Below are positions 1-8,553 of a stretch of 39,538 nt of DNA, piece by piece. The stretch's first letter is position 1; every line of letters begins with the position of its first letter. The stretch lies in NCBI GenBank assembly GCA_019429275.1, contig JAHYJC010000042.1, positions 1-39,538 of the forward strand. Direction: 5' to 3'. The stretch is from Lentimicrobium sp. (lineage in GTDB: Bacteria > Bacteroidota > Bacteroidia > Bacteroidales > Lentimicrobiaceae). Below the pieces are notes generated by a model. The model saw only the letters and a program-made list of their open reading frames with translations. It was not told the origin of the DNA and made no database searches. The position numbers were made by a program, and so were the translations under genes.

Positions 1-118
1 CCGCCAGCTTCCTTCAGATTCCATCTCGCGATGGACACCCTTGCTCTTGGCTAACACTCCTTACTGTGAAGCGTGTTCGGGACTTGCACCCTATAGCTGA
101 TATACATGCCTGACGCAC
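1..118 (-). mobile_element. Group II intron, class IIC-like, 5' end (runs off the left edge)
   Basis: Read on the minus strand from 118, the sequence starts GTGCG, the usual group II intron 5' end. It continues with blocks typical of domain I of class IIC introns such as the Oceanobacillus iheyensis one: GGCATG, CTATAGGGTG, AAGTCCCGAAC, GTTAGCC, GCAAGGGTGTCC, GGAATCTGAAGGAAGC. Only the first 118 nt are present, so any reverse transcriptase/maturase and the 3' end lie outside the window. The boundary at 118/119 abuts a hairpin (119-151), which agrees with the known habit of class IIC introns of inserting after terminator-like stems. The match was made from memory of the consensus, not by a covariance-model search. 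Confidence 0.85.
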
Positions 119-151
119 AAAGAAAAATAAGTAACCTCTTATTTTCTTTGT
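119..151. repeat. Hairpin at the group II intron insertion point
   Basis: The arms AAAGAAAAATAAG and CTTATTTTCTTT pair across a 6-nt loop with one bulged base. The distal arm touches the first base of the intron. It is A/T rich and terminator-like, but no minus-strand gene ends just before it. It may be a bare structural target for the intron. The stretch 152-283 holds nothing else that can be recognised. Confidence 0.6.
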
Positions 152-283
152 ATTGAACATTAACTATTCCCTTTGGCTTATTTCCGGTTAAGAATTTTCT
201 GATGAGAGCTAAATCCCTGGTTTTCAAATGCCACTTTTCAGAAAAGAATCTGCCTTTACATTCATGTTGATAGAAGAATCCTC

Positions 284-2606
284 ATGAAAAACTTTTTCCT
301 ATTTTTCATTTTAATCTCGGTACCTTTTTTGGCAGATTCACAACCTTTGTACTCTTCGTGGCGCTATTACCGCCCTGGAAACTCAGGCATAAAGGGTGAT
401 TATGCCACTACACTTCTGGTTGATGATAGCGGCGATCCCTATATTGCGGCAAATACCGGGATTTGGGGCGAAGGTGGTTTTGCCAGATTTCACCTTGCAG
501 ATAGCAGCTGGACCAATTATTCAAATGTTGATCACGAAATTTTAGGGTCGTTTGATAATGGCGATATTCAGTTTCTGGATATTGTGGAAGATTATGACTA
601 GAATCTATGGTTCGGCAGTTATCTTGGTGCAGTGAAATTTAATCCGCAGGCCGACATTTCATCTTTCAAAAACTGGGGACCTGAAAATTCAGCTTTGCTG
701 AGATTTACCTATGATATTGATGTGGCACCCGACAGCAGCATCTGGTTTGCAAGCGGTGGCCTCGTTCGTTACAATCCAAATGACGGTCAGTGGATATCCT
801 TTGAAGGCTAAAACATACGCATTGCCGTGCAACCCAAAACCAACGGAAATTACCTGGTCTGGTCGGCTGACCCCTATTACGGATATGTATTTACTTTTAA
901 CAGCGAAACCGGTGAATGTATAAATTACCTGCCCGAGACTGTTAGAGACGTCGCCGGTTTGCCGGGAAAAGATTGTGTTGATGAGGCAGGAAATTTCCGG
1001 GCTTTGCGGATCGCCAGCGGTGGCGATTGGGAAACACTCGAACATCAGCGGCCCGTCGGAATCTGGGTATATCCCGAACCCCCTTATCAGAATGTCAGCT
1101 TCTATATTGATGCATTCAAAGCATTTGTCAACGGCAAGGCTCTTCTGGTAACTGAAAATGGCGAAACCTGGATTTTCGATGGCACAGCCTGGGAAAATTA
1201 TGGAATCTGGCGGCCCTACGAAGTTGCTACCTCAGTGGATATAGACCAGTCGGGAGATATATGGGTCTGCGGTGTTGCGGGTGCCGCCCGGTGCGATGTA
1301 AACACCGGGCAATGGCAGCGATACAGGATAACCAACACATCACAAATCGATTATTTTGTTGAAGATCTCACTATTGATGGTGAAGAAAACATTTGGATGA
1401 CCGGAAATGCAGGCCCCGGAGTGGGTGGATTCCAGAAGTTTGACGGAAAACACTGAATAGGGTTTAATGATTATACCTACGGATTCGGATATCCGTTTCC
1501 TTACCAGTCCGACAACACAAAGGCTGTTTACAGCAGGCCGTCAAATGGAGATGTTGTGTTTAACCCAACTTTCAATGGCATTCATGTCTGGAATGGAACA
1601 GACTTTTACCCTTTAGAGGATTACCTCACCAGCTCAGAAGGATTTACCGAGGACTCACAGGGCAGGTTTTGGAGCCTGGGAGAGTACTACAGCCTGAAGT
1701 ATTACAATGGTAATCTGAACAATTGGACTACCTTGTCCATCGTTGGCTGGGGACTCCGCATAATACCCGATCCCGCCACCGAAGGCTCCATTTGGGCCAT
1801 AACCGATTACGAAATACAGCGAACCAACGGCACTGACACTTATCGCCGCGGAATTGAAGAATTCCCGGGCAGCGCTGCCTGGTTTACCGGATTTGCTGCC
1901 GATGCCAATGGCATTGTGTGGGTGGGGTACCTGTGCACAGTTTACCAGCACCGGCAGTACGCTGATTCGCCTCAATACAAATACAGGATTATACCAGACC
2001 TGGTCGTATGACTAAGGCTGGCCTTTCCCGGGCAAGCACGTGCAGCCACTCACCCTTACACCCGATGGACTGCTCTGGATGCAGTATGATTCCGAGTATC
2101 CTTCTACTGAAGCCGGTATCTTATGGAACGATGGGGAAAACATGGGCATCTTTCCATCCTCACCCGGTGGTGTTCCCAAATGGGGCGGTTTACCAAACAG
2201 TATCATAAAAGACCTCGAAATTAAAGAGATAACCGGCGGTTATGAGCTACGGATGAGCTGCCTGGGGAAGGGAATTGCTGTCCTGCAAATTATCAATGAC
2301 CCGGTCGGTGTTGCAGAACAGGCTTCTTCAAACCCTAAAAGTTATTTATCGGTTTATCCGAATCCGGTTGCCGAAAAAGCCATCATTCAGTTTAATTCCA
2401 ATCACACAGGAATTGTTCAACTCTCGGTTTACGATATACAAGGAAGGGATGTTAAAGAGATTAAGCATCTTGTTTTAAAAACAGGCAGCAACATCCTTGA
2501 GTGGGACCTCTGCGATCAAACCGGTGAGAAGGTAGCTCCGGGCATTTATTTCGCAAGATTTTCAGATGCTGATCAGGCGACCTCTGTTAAGATTGTGGTT
2601 CAGTAA
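284..2606 (+). pseudogene. T9SS-secreted beta-propeller-like protein, multiply disrupted
   Basis: Once a secreted protein of about 773 residues. A signal peptide (MKNFFLFFILISVPFL) is followed by many short repeats of the type DxxGxxWxG, as in two-component-regulator-like propellers, and by a T9SS sorting domain beginning near YPNPVAEKA (about 2357) and ending at 2606. The frame is broken by TAG 599-601, TAA 809-811, TGA 1454-1456 and TAA 2013-2015. An extra G in the GGGG near 1923-1926 shifts the frame as well. Across each break the protein pattern resumes, for example YD-stop-NLWFGS and KFDGKH-stop-IGFND. All four stops could arise by one transition from CAG, CAA, TGG and CAA. Three different stop codons argue against codon reassignment. 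The intact ancestor probably acted at the cell surface; no enzymatic function is implied. Confidence 0.88.
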
Positions 2607-2840
2607 CCGACTCCCCTTCTGCGCTATCTCTATTATCAAATCATGGTAATAGAGCTTGTCGTTTCCTGATCCGGCAATTCCATGGCTCAACTCATAAATT
2701 TCACAGGAATTTCCAAAGGTGTCCGGCCCTGGCTATATTCCTCACAATTGTTCAGGTTTTTCTGTTTTTTAAATAGAATTGAGAAACATGCCTTGTTTCC
2801 CGACCTGATATCAGATGATCCGGTAATTTCATAACTCAGG
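2607..2840. other. Intergenic stretch with a minus-strand open frame that may belong to the next gene
   Basis: No start-to-stop gene is seen. On the minus strand one frame stays open from 2851 to a TGA at 2687-2689 (54 codons) and reads as protein-like, charged sequence (FKKQKNLNNCEEYSQ). The neighbouring minus-strand ORF ends inside it at 2841. Dropping one T from the TTTT at 2846-2849 would fuse the two into a protein of about 230 residues. The fusion is a conjecture. Confidence 0.25.
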
Positions 2841-3386
2841 TCACGAAAATGTCAAAAAACAATGAATAATTCCTTTGCAGCGTTCAATCCTGGACAGGGG
2901 CGAAAGGCCCAGCTGTTCTCTGACCCGCGTTAACATTTCAGGACTTATATTTCCTTGAAAACCAGGATAGAAGATACTCAGCAGACAGACAGTTTTTAAT
3001 GTGGAACCTTTAAACCGCAAGGTAAATGGGCCGGTGCGGGCCGGATGAAGATGGATATAGCGTTCGTTTCCGATACTTTTTCTAACAATCCATTCCGACA
3101 GGTCTTCAAGCCTGATTTGCCGGTATCCGTTTTTTAAATCCACCCAATGTAGGAAATCATCTGCGCTAAATACCCTTTTGGATTTAAGTATGGAAATGAC
3201 TGAGTTTCCTATAGAAACAGGGTCAATCAATCCGGTATAAATATCAGTATAACCATTGCAGATTGAATCCATCCGGCCAATAACCAAATCGGGAGAAGCA
3301 ACTTTAAGAAAATCCAGGATGTAATTCCGGTGATGTTTCATTGGATTAAACCTGACTGGAACAGGAATTTCAGCTTCGATATCCAT
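2841..3386 (-). CDS. Hypothetical protein, 181 aa
   Basis: A family I do not recognise. The protein has no signal peptide or membrane segment and is mixed alpha/beta in character. A central Trp/Arg-rich stretch (FLHWVDLKNGYRQIRLEDL) is followed by HPARTGPFTLRFKGSTLKT, which looks like a conserved core, and by a basic C-terminal part (RIERCKGIIH). It is transcribed away from the amylase gene, with a 174-bp divergent spacer, and points toward the propeller pseudogene. The C-terminus may have been cut short by a one-base slip at 2846-2849, since an adjacent frame stays open for another 54 codons. It is probably a real gene because composition and length look coding, but the function is unknown. 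Confidence 0.55.
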   Translation of the reverse strand: MDIEAEIPVPVRFNPMKHHRNYILDFLKVASPDLVIGRMDSICNGYTDIYTGLIDPVSIGNSVISILKSKRVFSADDFLHWVDLKNGYRQIRLEDLSEWIVRKSIGNERYIHLHPARTGPFTLRFKGSTLKTVCLLSIFYPGFQGNISPEMLTRVREQLGLSPLSRIERCKGIIHCFLTFS

Positions 3387-3560
3387 AATAGAAAATTATT
3401 TTATCCTCAACAACAACAACATAAAATTACAACGTATTTTTGATATAACAGGTGCTTAAAATAATCCGTGAGAGCAAACTTTTTTATATAGGACTGGTTG
3501 AAATTACCTGATTATTAATTAGTTTTACGGCCCGGTATAATTCATTAGAACCTTCTGATT

Positions 3561-5645
3561 ATGAAAAAAATCTTCATTTTTCTATTGCTTTTGCCTTCCG
3601 TTTTTTTCTTAAAACCAGCGTTGCAAGCTCAGGCTCCGGCCCAATGTCAGGATGTGATGTTGCAGGCTTTTTACTGGGATTCCTATGCCGACAGCCGCTG
3701 GACGGTCCTCAATGCAGAGGCCGGAGAAATTGCCTCAAATTTCAGCCTGGTATGGCTTCCACCCAGTGGCAACGCCCAAAGCACAAACAATATGGGCTAT
3801 GCTCCCATCTGGTGGTTCGACCAAAACAGTGCATTCGGAACTGAAGCTGAGCTAAAAACTCTGATTTCTTCGCTTAACGCACGCGGAGCAAAGGCCATTG
3901 CAGATGTAGTTGTAAATCACCGGAGCGGAGCTACCAACTGGACCGATTTTCCAACAGAGGTCTATAATGGTACAACTTATTCAATGGGTCCTGCCCAGAT
4001 ATGCAGCACCGATGAGGTGGCGAACGAACCAGGCCAGGCACAGCCCACCGGAGCTCCCGATACCGGCGAAGATTTTAATGGTTCCCGCGATCTCGATCAT
4101 TTAAGCACCGTGGTTAGGAACAACGTAAAGGGTTATATGCATTTTCTGAAAAACGAAATGGGCTACTCCGGCTGGCGCTACGATATGACCAAAGGATTCT
4201 ATGCCTACTTTGTGAATGAATATAATCTGGCTGCCGGAGCATATTTTTCAGTAGGTGAGTATTTTGACGGAAGTTACGACCTTTGTAAAGCATGGGTGAA
4301 TGGTTGTAGCAACAATTCAACTACCTTCGATTTTCCACTAAAGTTCAGATTGAATGCGGCCATGTGGAGCGGAGGTATGGACTTAACCCAATTGGTCTGG
4401 CTGATGAATGGCACTACCCCCCAGCCCGCCGGTTTGATACACCACCCTGACACCAAACGTTATGCCGTCACCTTTGTGGACAACCACGATACTTACGTAA
4501 ACGGTAGCCCCAACCGGTTCAACGGAAATGTAAAGGCTGCCTATGCCTTTCTGATGGGATCGCCCGGCGTGCCCTGTGTATTGCTCGATCACTGGAATTC
4601 CAATAAAGCAGCCATTTTTGCCATGATCGCTGCACGGCGGGCAGTTCAACTTCACAGCGAATCCGCAGTTACCGTGAATCAATATGCCAACAATCTATAT
4701 GTATCCACGGCGACGGGATTTAACGGCAGCCTGATTGTAAAAATCGGGAGCGGAAGTTACACCCCACCTTCTGGATACACTCTGGCTACTTCAGGCACGG
4801 ACTATGCCATCTGGATAAAAACCACCTATGCGGTTGCACCTTCATTATTGGTCACTCCTTCAGGCGGAAACTATTATACCCCTCAAACGGTTAACATGAC
4901 AACCACTGCCGGTGCTTCGGTCTATTATACCACCAACGATACGCCGCCCAACAACAGCTCTACCCTTTATAACGCTCCGGTAGTCATATCAGATTCACAG
5001 ACCCTGCGTGCCATTGCTTATAACCCTGTTGCCCAGTTGTATTCGCCTGAAGTGTCAAATACTTATACCATTGCTTCGATCCCCACAAGCATAAGGGTAC
5101 GGTTTAAAGTACCCACCGGATGGGATGCCTGCAAGGTTTATTCCTGGGCGGGTTCTACCCCGCTGTGCGGTGCATGGCCCGGGAGTTCTATGACATTAGA
5201 AAGTGATGGTTACTATTCCTATGATATTACCGGATTCAGTACAGTGCCCATTGGCATTGTTTTTAACAATGGTTCCACCACTTCTAATCAACAAACGGTT
5301 GACCTTTTTGCCGCAGAAGATAAATGCTGGGATGCCGGAACCCTATCGGGCGGCAAATACACAGCCATTGAAGTACCTTGTCCTACCACCGGAATTGATG
5401 ATCCGGAGAGACTCAACTGGACCCTCTATCCGAATCCAACCCGCGATATTGTTCAGTTTAAGGCTCCGGGTAATTTAAGGAATGTTACCGTTTCATCGGT
5501 TTTAGGCAGCCAACTTGATATCAGTCCCACCTGGATGTTCAACACCTGCCGGATCGATTTCTCAGGCTATCCTGCCGGTATTTACTACATATCGCTTTCG
5601 GGTTCTGATGGAACAAGAAGCACCAAAGTGGTGATGAAATACTAG
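3561..5645 (+). CDS. Secreted alpha-amylase (GH13) with starch-binding module and T9SS sorting domain
   Basis: Hydrolyses alpha-1,4-glucan bonds of starch or glycogen outside the cell. The 694 residues begin with a signal peptide (about 1-24). The GH13 barrel (about 28-420) shows all four classic regions: DVVVNH 115-120, GWRYDMTK 204-211 with nucleophile D208, VGEYFDG 231-237 with acid/base E233, and FVDNHD 305-310 with D310. It is followed by a chitobiase C-terminal-like beta domain (about 425-510, YYTTNDTPPNNSSTLY), a CBM26-like starch-binding module (about 512-605, with YSWAG and GAWPG) and a T9SS type A sorting domain (about 618-694, LYPNPTRD). T9SS cargo is normally exported by Sec and then released or anchored at the surface. 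The gene stands alone, with no sus-type partners next to it, and no frame damage is seen. Confidence 0.95.
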   Translation: MKKIFIFLLLLPSVFFLKPALQAQAPAQCQDVMLQAFYWDSYADSRWTVLNAEAGEIASNFSLVWLPPSGNAQSTNNMGYAPIWWFDQNSAFGTEAELKTLISSLNARGAKAIADVVVNHRSGATNWTDFPTEVYNGTTYSMGPAQICSTDEVANEPGQAQPTGAPDTGEDFNGSRDLDHLSTVVRNNVKGYMHFLKNEMGYSGWRYDMTKGFYAYFVNEYNLAAGAYFSVGEYFDGSYDLCKAWVNGCSNNSTTFDFPLKFRLNAAMWSGGMDLTQLVWLMNGTTPQPAGLIHHPDTKRYAVTFVDNHDTYVNGSPNRFNGNVKAAYAFLMGSPGVPCVLLDHWNSNKAAIFAMIAARRAVQLHSESAVTVNQYANNLYVSTATGFNGSLIVKIGSGSYTPPSGYTLATSGTDYAIWIKTTYAVAPSLLVTPSGGNYYTPQTVNMTTTAGASVYYTTNDTPPNNSSTLYNAPVVISDSQTLRAIAYNPVAQLYSPEVSNTYTIASIPTSIRVRFKVPTGWDACKVYSWAGSTPLCGAWPGSSMTLESDGYYSYDITGFSTVPIGIVFNNGSTTSNQQTVDLFAAEDKCWDAGTLSGGKYTAIEVPCPTTGIDDPERLNWTLYPNPTRDIVQFKAPGNLRNVTVSSVLGSQLDISPTWMFNTCRIDFSGYPAGIYYISLSGSDGTRSTKVVMKY

Positions 5646-5773
5646 AAAAGCAATCTAACTGTTACTGCTGATGTGACGAAACCTTTAGTAAGTAATTTTT
5701 CGAAGAAAAGCCTGTGCGATAAAAAAAAAGAGGCGGAATTTTTCCGGATTTGGCATGCAGGCGGCATAGTTTT

Positions 5774-5854
5774 CTATATGCCCGTGTTTTCATTGAAACT
5801 GACCATCCAGTTTACCTCAAATTTTTCAGTAAACATCCCGAAGTAATCTCCCAT
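5774..5854 (-). pseudogene. Remnant of a VOC/PhnB-like protein, C-terminal end only
   Basis: A 26-codon minus-strand frame reads MGDYFGMFTEKFEVNWMVSF before ending at a TAG. This closely resembles the last strands of PhnB/3-demethylubiquinone-type VOC proteins (W/GDxFGMxTDKFGxxWMxS). Nothing upstream encodes the rest of the domain, and the SRPBCC pseudogene ends 18 bp away. VOC and AHSA1-type SRPBCC genes often sit together in Bacteroidota, so this may be what is left of a two-gene unit. The match is by eye and short. Confidence 0.45.
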
Positions 5855-5871
5855 TATTTTAAGTTTAAAGA

Positions 5872-6735
5872 TTAATCGGTTTCTGCCATTTCTTTCAGGT
5901 GCTGCAACGCCAGGGGAAAATTTGTTTTCATGTGGTCTATGTAATTTTCCACGGTATCCACTTCAACTTTCAGGGTGGTGATGTCTCCTTTCGGCAGGAG
6001 TCTGTATGACTCAAAAGAACCGGTCCATCTTTCGGTTTTATAGTCTGGCGAAATTTCCTTTTTGTTTTCTACATTTCCAATGTGGCTGAAAACAACCAAC
6101 TCATTTTCTTTAAAAAAAGTTATATCGCTGTACATTCCATCGCCCGATGGGGTTAAAAAATGCACTCTTTCTCCTAAAGCAAGTTTTCCGTCAATAAATG
6201 ATCCTTCACAAAATGGCTCTGTCCAGCGGGTGTATTTTCCGCTGTGCCAGAGTTTTTGCCACAACAGTGAAGGTGTGGTTTTTATGTCAATCTCAAAAAC
6301 CAACCTTTCAATTCTAAATAAATTATTGCACAGCGAAGTTTTTACGATGGCATTCCAACCCATTTGGTAATTCTGTTTTGAAAAATCAGTTCCGGCATCG
6401 GTAAAATTTTCAACTCCGGAATGTGTGAGCGTTACCAGGGTTCTATTTGCCTGTTGTTCAATTTCCCACTTTACAACAGAGCTACCCTTCGAATGAGAGG
6501 GATGCTCCCAGGTGTATTCATTAAGGCGACCGGGAATGATGGTAAGAAACGTACAACTGTGCAAAAAAAGACCGGAGTCTTCACTTTCATAAAAGGTAAA
6601 AGTTTTTCCCTCTTCAAAAACATAATCCCTGACAGGGAAGTATCACTTCCTGAGTTCAGCTTCATCGCACAATGCATTCCACACTTTCACCGGAGCAACA
6701 TCCAGGAGCCGGGAAACTATTATCGGATTTTTAAT
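5872..6735 (-). pseudogene. Two-domain SRPBCC (AHSA1-like) protein, start lost and one nonsense codon
   Basis: Reading the minus strand from about 6735 gives a continuous SRPBCC frame: VSRLLDVAPVKVWNAL, then AELRK, a TGA at 6643-6645, and YFPVRDYVFEEGKTFTF, running on to the stop at 5872. The family normally has RKWYF here, so the TGA replaces TGG. No ATG, GTG or TTG lies ahead of the first strand in frame; ATT at 6733-6735 sits where the start would be expected. The remaining open part (5872-6564, TTG start) still covers the end of the first domain and a whole second one (about 145 residues from FRIERLVFEIDI). Full length would be about 287 residues. Proteins of this type bind hydrophobic ligands or act as Hsp90-ATPase-activator homologues; here the function is unknown and probably lost. 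Confidence 0.75.
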
Positions 6736-7029
6736 AACAAAACAGGAATATTTACATGATGTTTTTTACAGAGAATTAAAAGTGCACAAAATGGCATTTA
6801 CACCCATGCGTTTACATAAGATTTTGTTTAAAATAATCAGACAACTTTTCCTTTTATCAGGATAAATCAGGAAAAATCAAACAATCAAAACAACATTTTA
6901 TCAGAATGACCCGATAAACTTTATCGAACCTGCGAAATCCCTTTATTGTTCAGTTACTTTTTAAAACTTTTAGGATTAATAGAATGATATTAAATAATAT
7001 ATGTTGAAGCATGCCAAAATAATAGTCCT

Positions 7030-7791
7030 ATGAAAAAGCTAATACCTGCCATGATTTGCCTTACCCTACTTTTAACCGGAGGTTGCGAAGAAGACGAATA
7101 TAATGACGGGCAATATGGTCCCACCTGTTTTATCGGCAGTCTATCCATCGACAAGGGGCCAACAACTACCTTCGAATATGATCAGTATGACATGATTACA
7201 TCAGTAAGGACTACTATGAATGGCATATCAAACTCAGAGGTCAATTTTATATACAAAACCAACATGGCTTTTGCCGATTTTTATGTTGACGGACAACTTG
7301 TCGGTCAGTCTGAAGCAACTTTAGACTCATTCGGCAATATTGTTTCTGTTCAGTATTCTGATAATTCAGGCAGAGATTTAGGGGATTTGCAGTACAATTA
7401 CAACTGCGATCATCAGCCGGTTTCGGTTAGTTTTTACAACTTTGCATTAAACAGAGTTGAAACGCTGACCATTGAGTGGTACGAAGGAAATGCAATCAGG
7501 TTTACATCAGGGAATACAAATCACCGCTGCACTTTTATTAAAAATAAAAAATCTACACTGAAGGTTGGCAAAGGCAATGTATTTCTGCAGGCTCAATTTT
7601 TCGATGCAAATATCGGAATGTTTCTATCAAAAGATCAAATGGAAACCTATAATGCTGATTCGCACGAAGGAGAAGCCCTTCAACTCAGATATGATACTGA
7701 CAGTGATTGGAAAATCAGGAAAATTTACTGGAGTGCAACATCTGCCAAAAATTTTGGGACAACCACTGTTGAGTACAACTGCCATAACTAA
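7030..7791 (+). CDS. Putative lipoprotein, 253 aa
   Basis: The N-terminus MKKLIPAMICLTLLLTGGC is a type II signal peptide, with the lipobox TGGC placing the acylated Cys at 19. The acidic residues after it (EEDEYND) fit a Bacteroidota lipoprotein export signal, so surface exposure is likely. The mature part is rich in beta strands with recurring Y-x-Y and DSxGNI patterns (TLDSFGNIVSVQYSDNSG), recalling DUF4595 and RHS-like lipoproteins, but I cannot assign a family. It stands between two pseudogenes, SRPBCC on the minus strand and DUF1761 on the plus strand, and is itself intact. The role is unknown. Confidence 0.8.
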   Translation: MKKLIPAMICLTLLLTGGCEEDEYNDGQYGPTCFIGSLSIDKGPTTTFEYDQYDMITSVRTTMNGISNSEVNFIYKTNMAFADFYVDGQLVGQSEATLDSFGNIVSVQYSDNSGRDLGDLQYNYNCDHQPVSVSFYNFALNRVETLTIEWYEGNAIRFTSGNTNHRCTFIKNKKSTLKVGKGNVFLQAQFFDANIGMFLSKDQMETYNADSHEGEALQLRYDTDSDWKIRKIYWSATSAKNFGTTTVEYNCHN

Positions 7792-8038
7792 TGCCATATT
7801 TTAAATAAAGTATTTCAGAAACATCGACAACATTTCAACTGTTTATCCGGAGTAATGATCTGTTGATTTCTTTACCTTAAAATTTCCCGGTTTATTTATT
7901 AGCGTTGCGACAGACTTACCCTTAGTCCACTCTTTATGTCTGAAAAGCCATCAGGGAAAAAATATGAGACAGGCGTTGTTTTATTTTCTTAGTGCATTTA
8001 GCCAAAAGCGTTCCTGAAAATCATTTTAAATCTGAATT

Positions 8039-8442
8039 ATGAATCTCTTTACTGACATTAATTATCTGGCGGTGCTTATGGCAATGATTGTTTATTTCAT
8101 GATCGGATTTGTATGGTAATCCCTGCTTTTAGGTGAACTATGGGCAAAAGAGAACGGGATGCCGGCGAAAAGTACCGATAAGCCTTAGCCCGGATCCATG
8201 ATCGGGTTGTTTATTTCGACCTTTTTGTATACGCTTGGCATAGCATTAATTCTCAGATTGTACGGGAACTATGGCGTCGCATCTGGTATCTGCGCCGGTT
8301 TAATGGTAACCCTGTTTTTTGTTATCCCCATTAATTCGGGAAATCTGTTGGTTAAAGACAAGAAAAGTTATTCTTTTTTGATGTCGGTGAAAGGGCACTG
8401 GGCTTAATGGTGGTGCGGATTATTCTTGGTCTGTGGAGATAA
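8039..8442 (+). pseudogene. DUF1761-family membrane protein, two stops and a frameshift
   Basis: The reconstructed 134-residue frame begins MNLFTDINYLAVLMAMIVYF and has the DUF1761 hallmarks MIGFVW(Y)SLLLGELWAKENGM and four hydrophobic segments. It is interrupted by a TAA directly after MIGFVW (about 8117-8119), by a TAG before PGSMIGLFIS (about 8186-8188), and by loss of one T in the run before 8380. The last lesion puts the true C-terminus (DVGERALGLMVVRIILGLWR) into another frame, ending at TAA 8440-8442. The length after correction is typical of the family. These small inner-membrane proteins have no established function. A strong hairpin terminator follows. Confidence 0.85.
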
Positions 8443-8491
8443 AAAACAGGAAATATTCCTTAGGGAAATCAAAGCCCCTGGAGTTTAATTC

Positions 8492-8524
8492 AAAAGCCCC
8501 GCTGCAGGTGCATCGGGGCTTTTT
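8492..8524. terminator. Bidirectional hairpin terminator
   Basis: The arms AAAAGCCCCG and CGGGGCTTTT are perfect complements across a 12-nt loop. A on the left and T on the right let it serve both the DUF1761 pseudogene (plus) and the M6 protease gene (minus). Confidence 0.85.
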
Positions 8525-8553
8525 ACTCTTCTAAAATAAAACAGAATTATTTA

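Noticed and set aside
284-2606. Stop-codon reassignment (for example TGA or TAG read as an amino acid)
   Set aside because: TAG, TAA and TGA all interrupt genes here, while intact genes end normally in all three; frameshifts accompany the stops, so decay explains it better.
3561-5645. Polysaccharide utilisation locus (PUL) around the amylase
   Set aside because: No SusC/SusD pair or sensor gene lies beside it.
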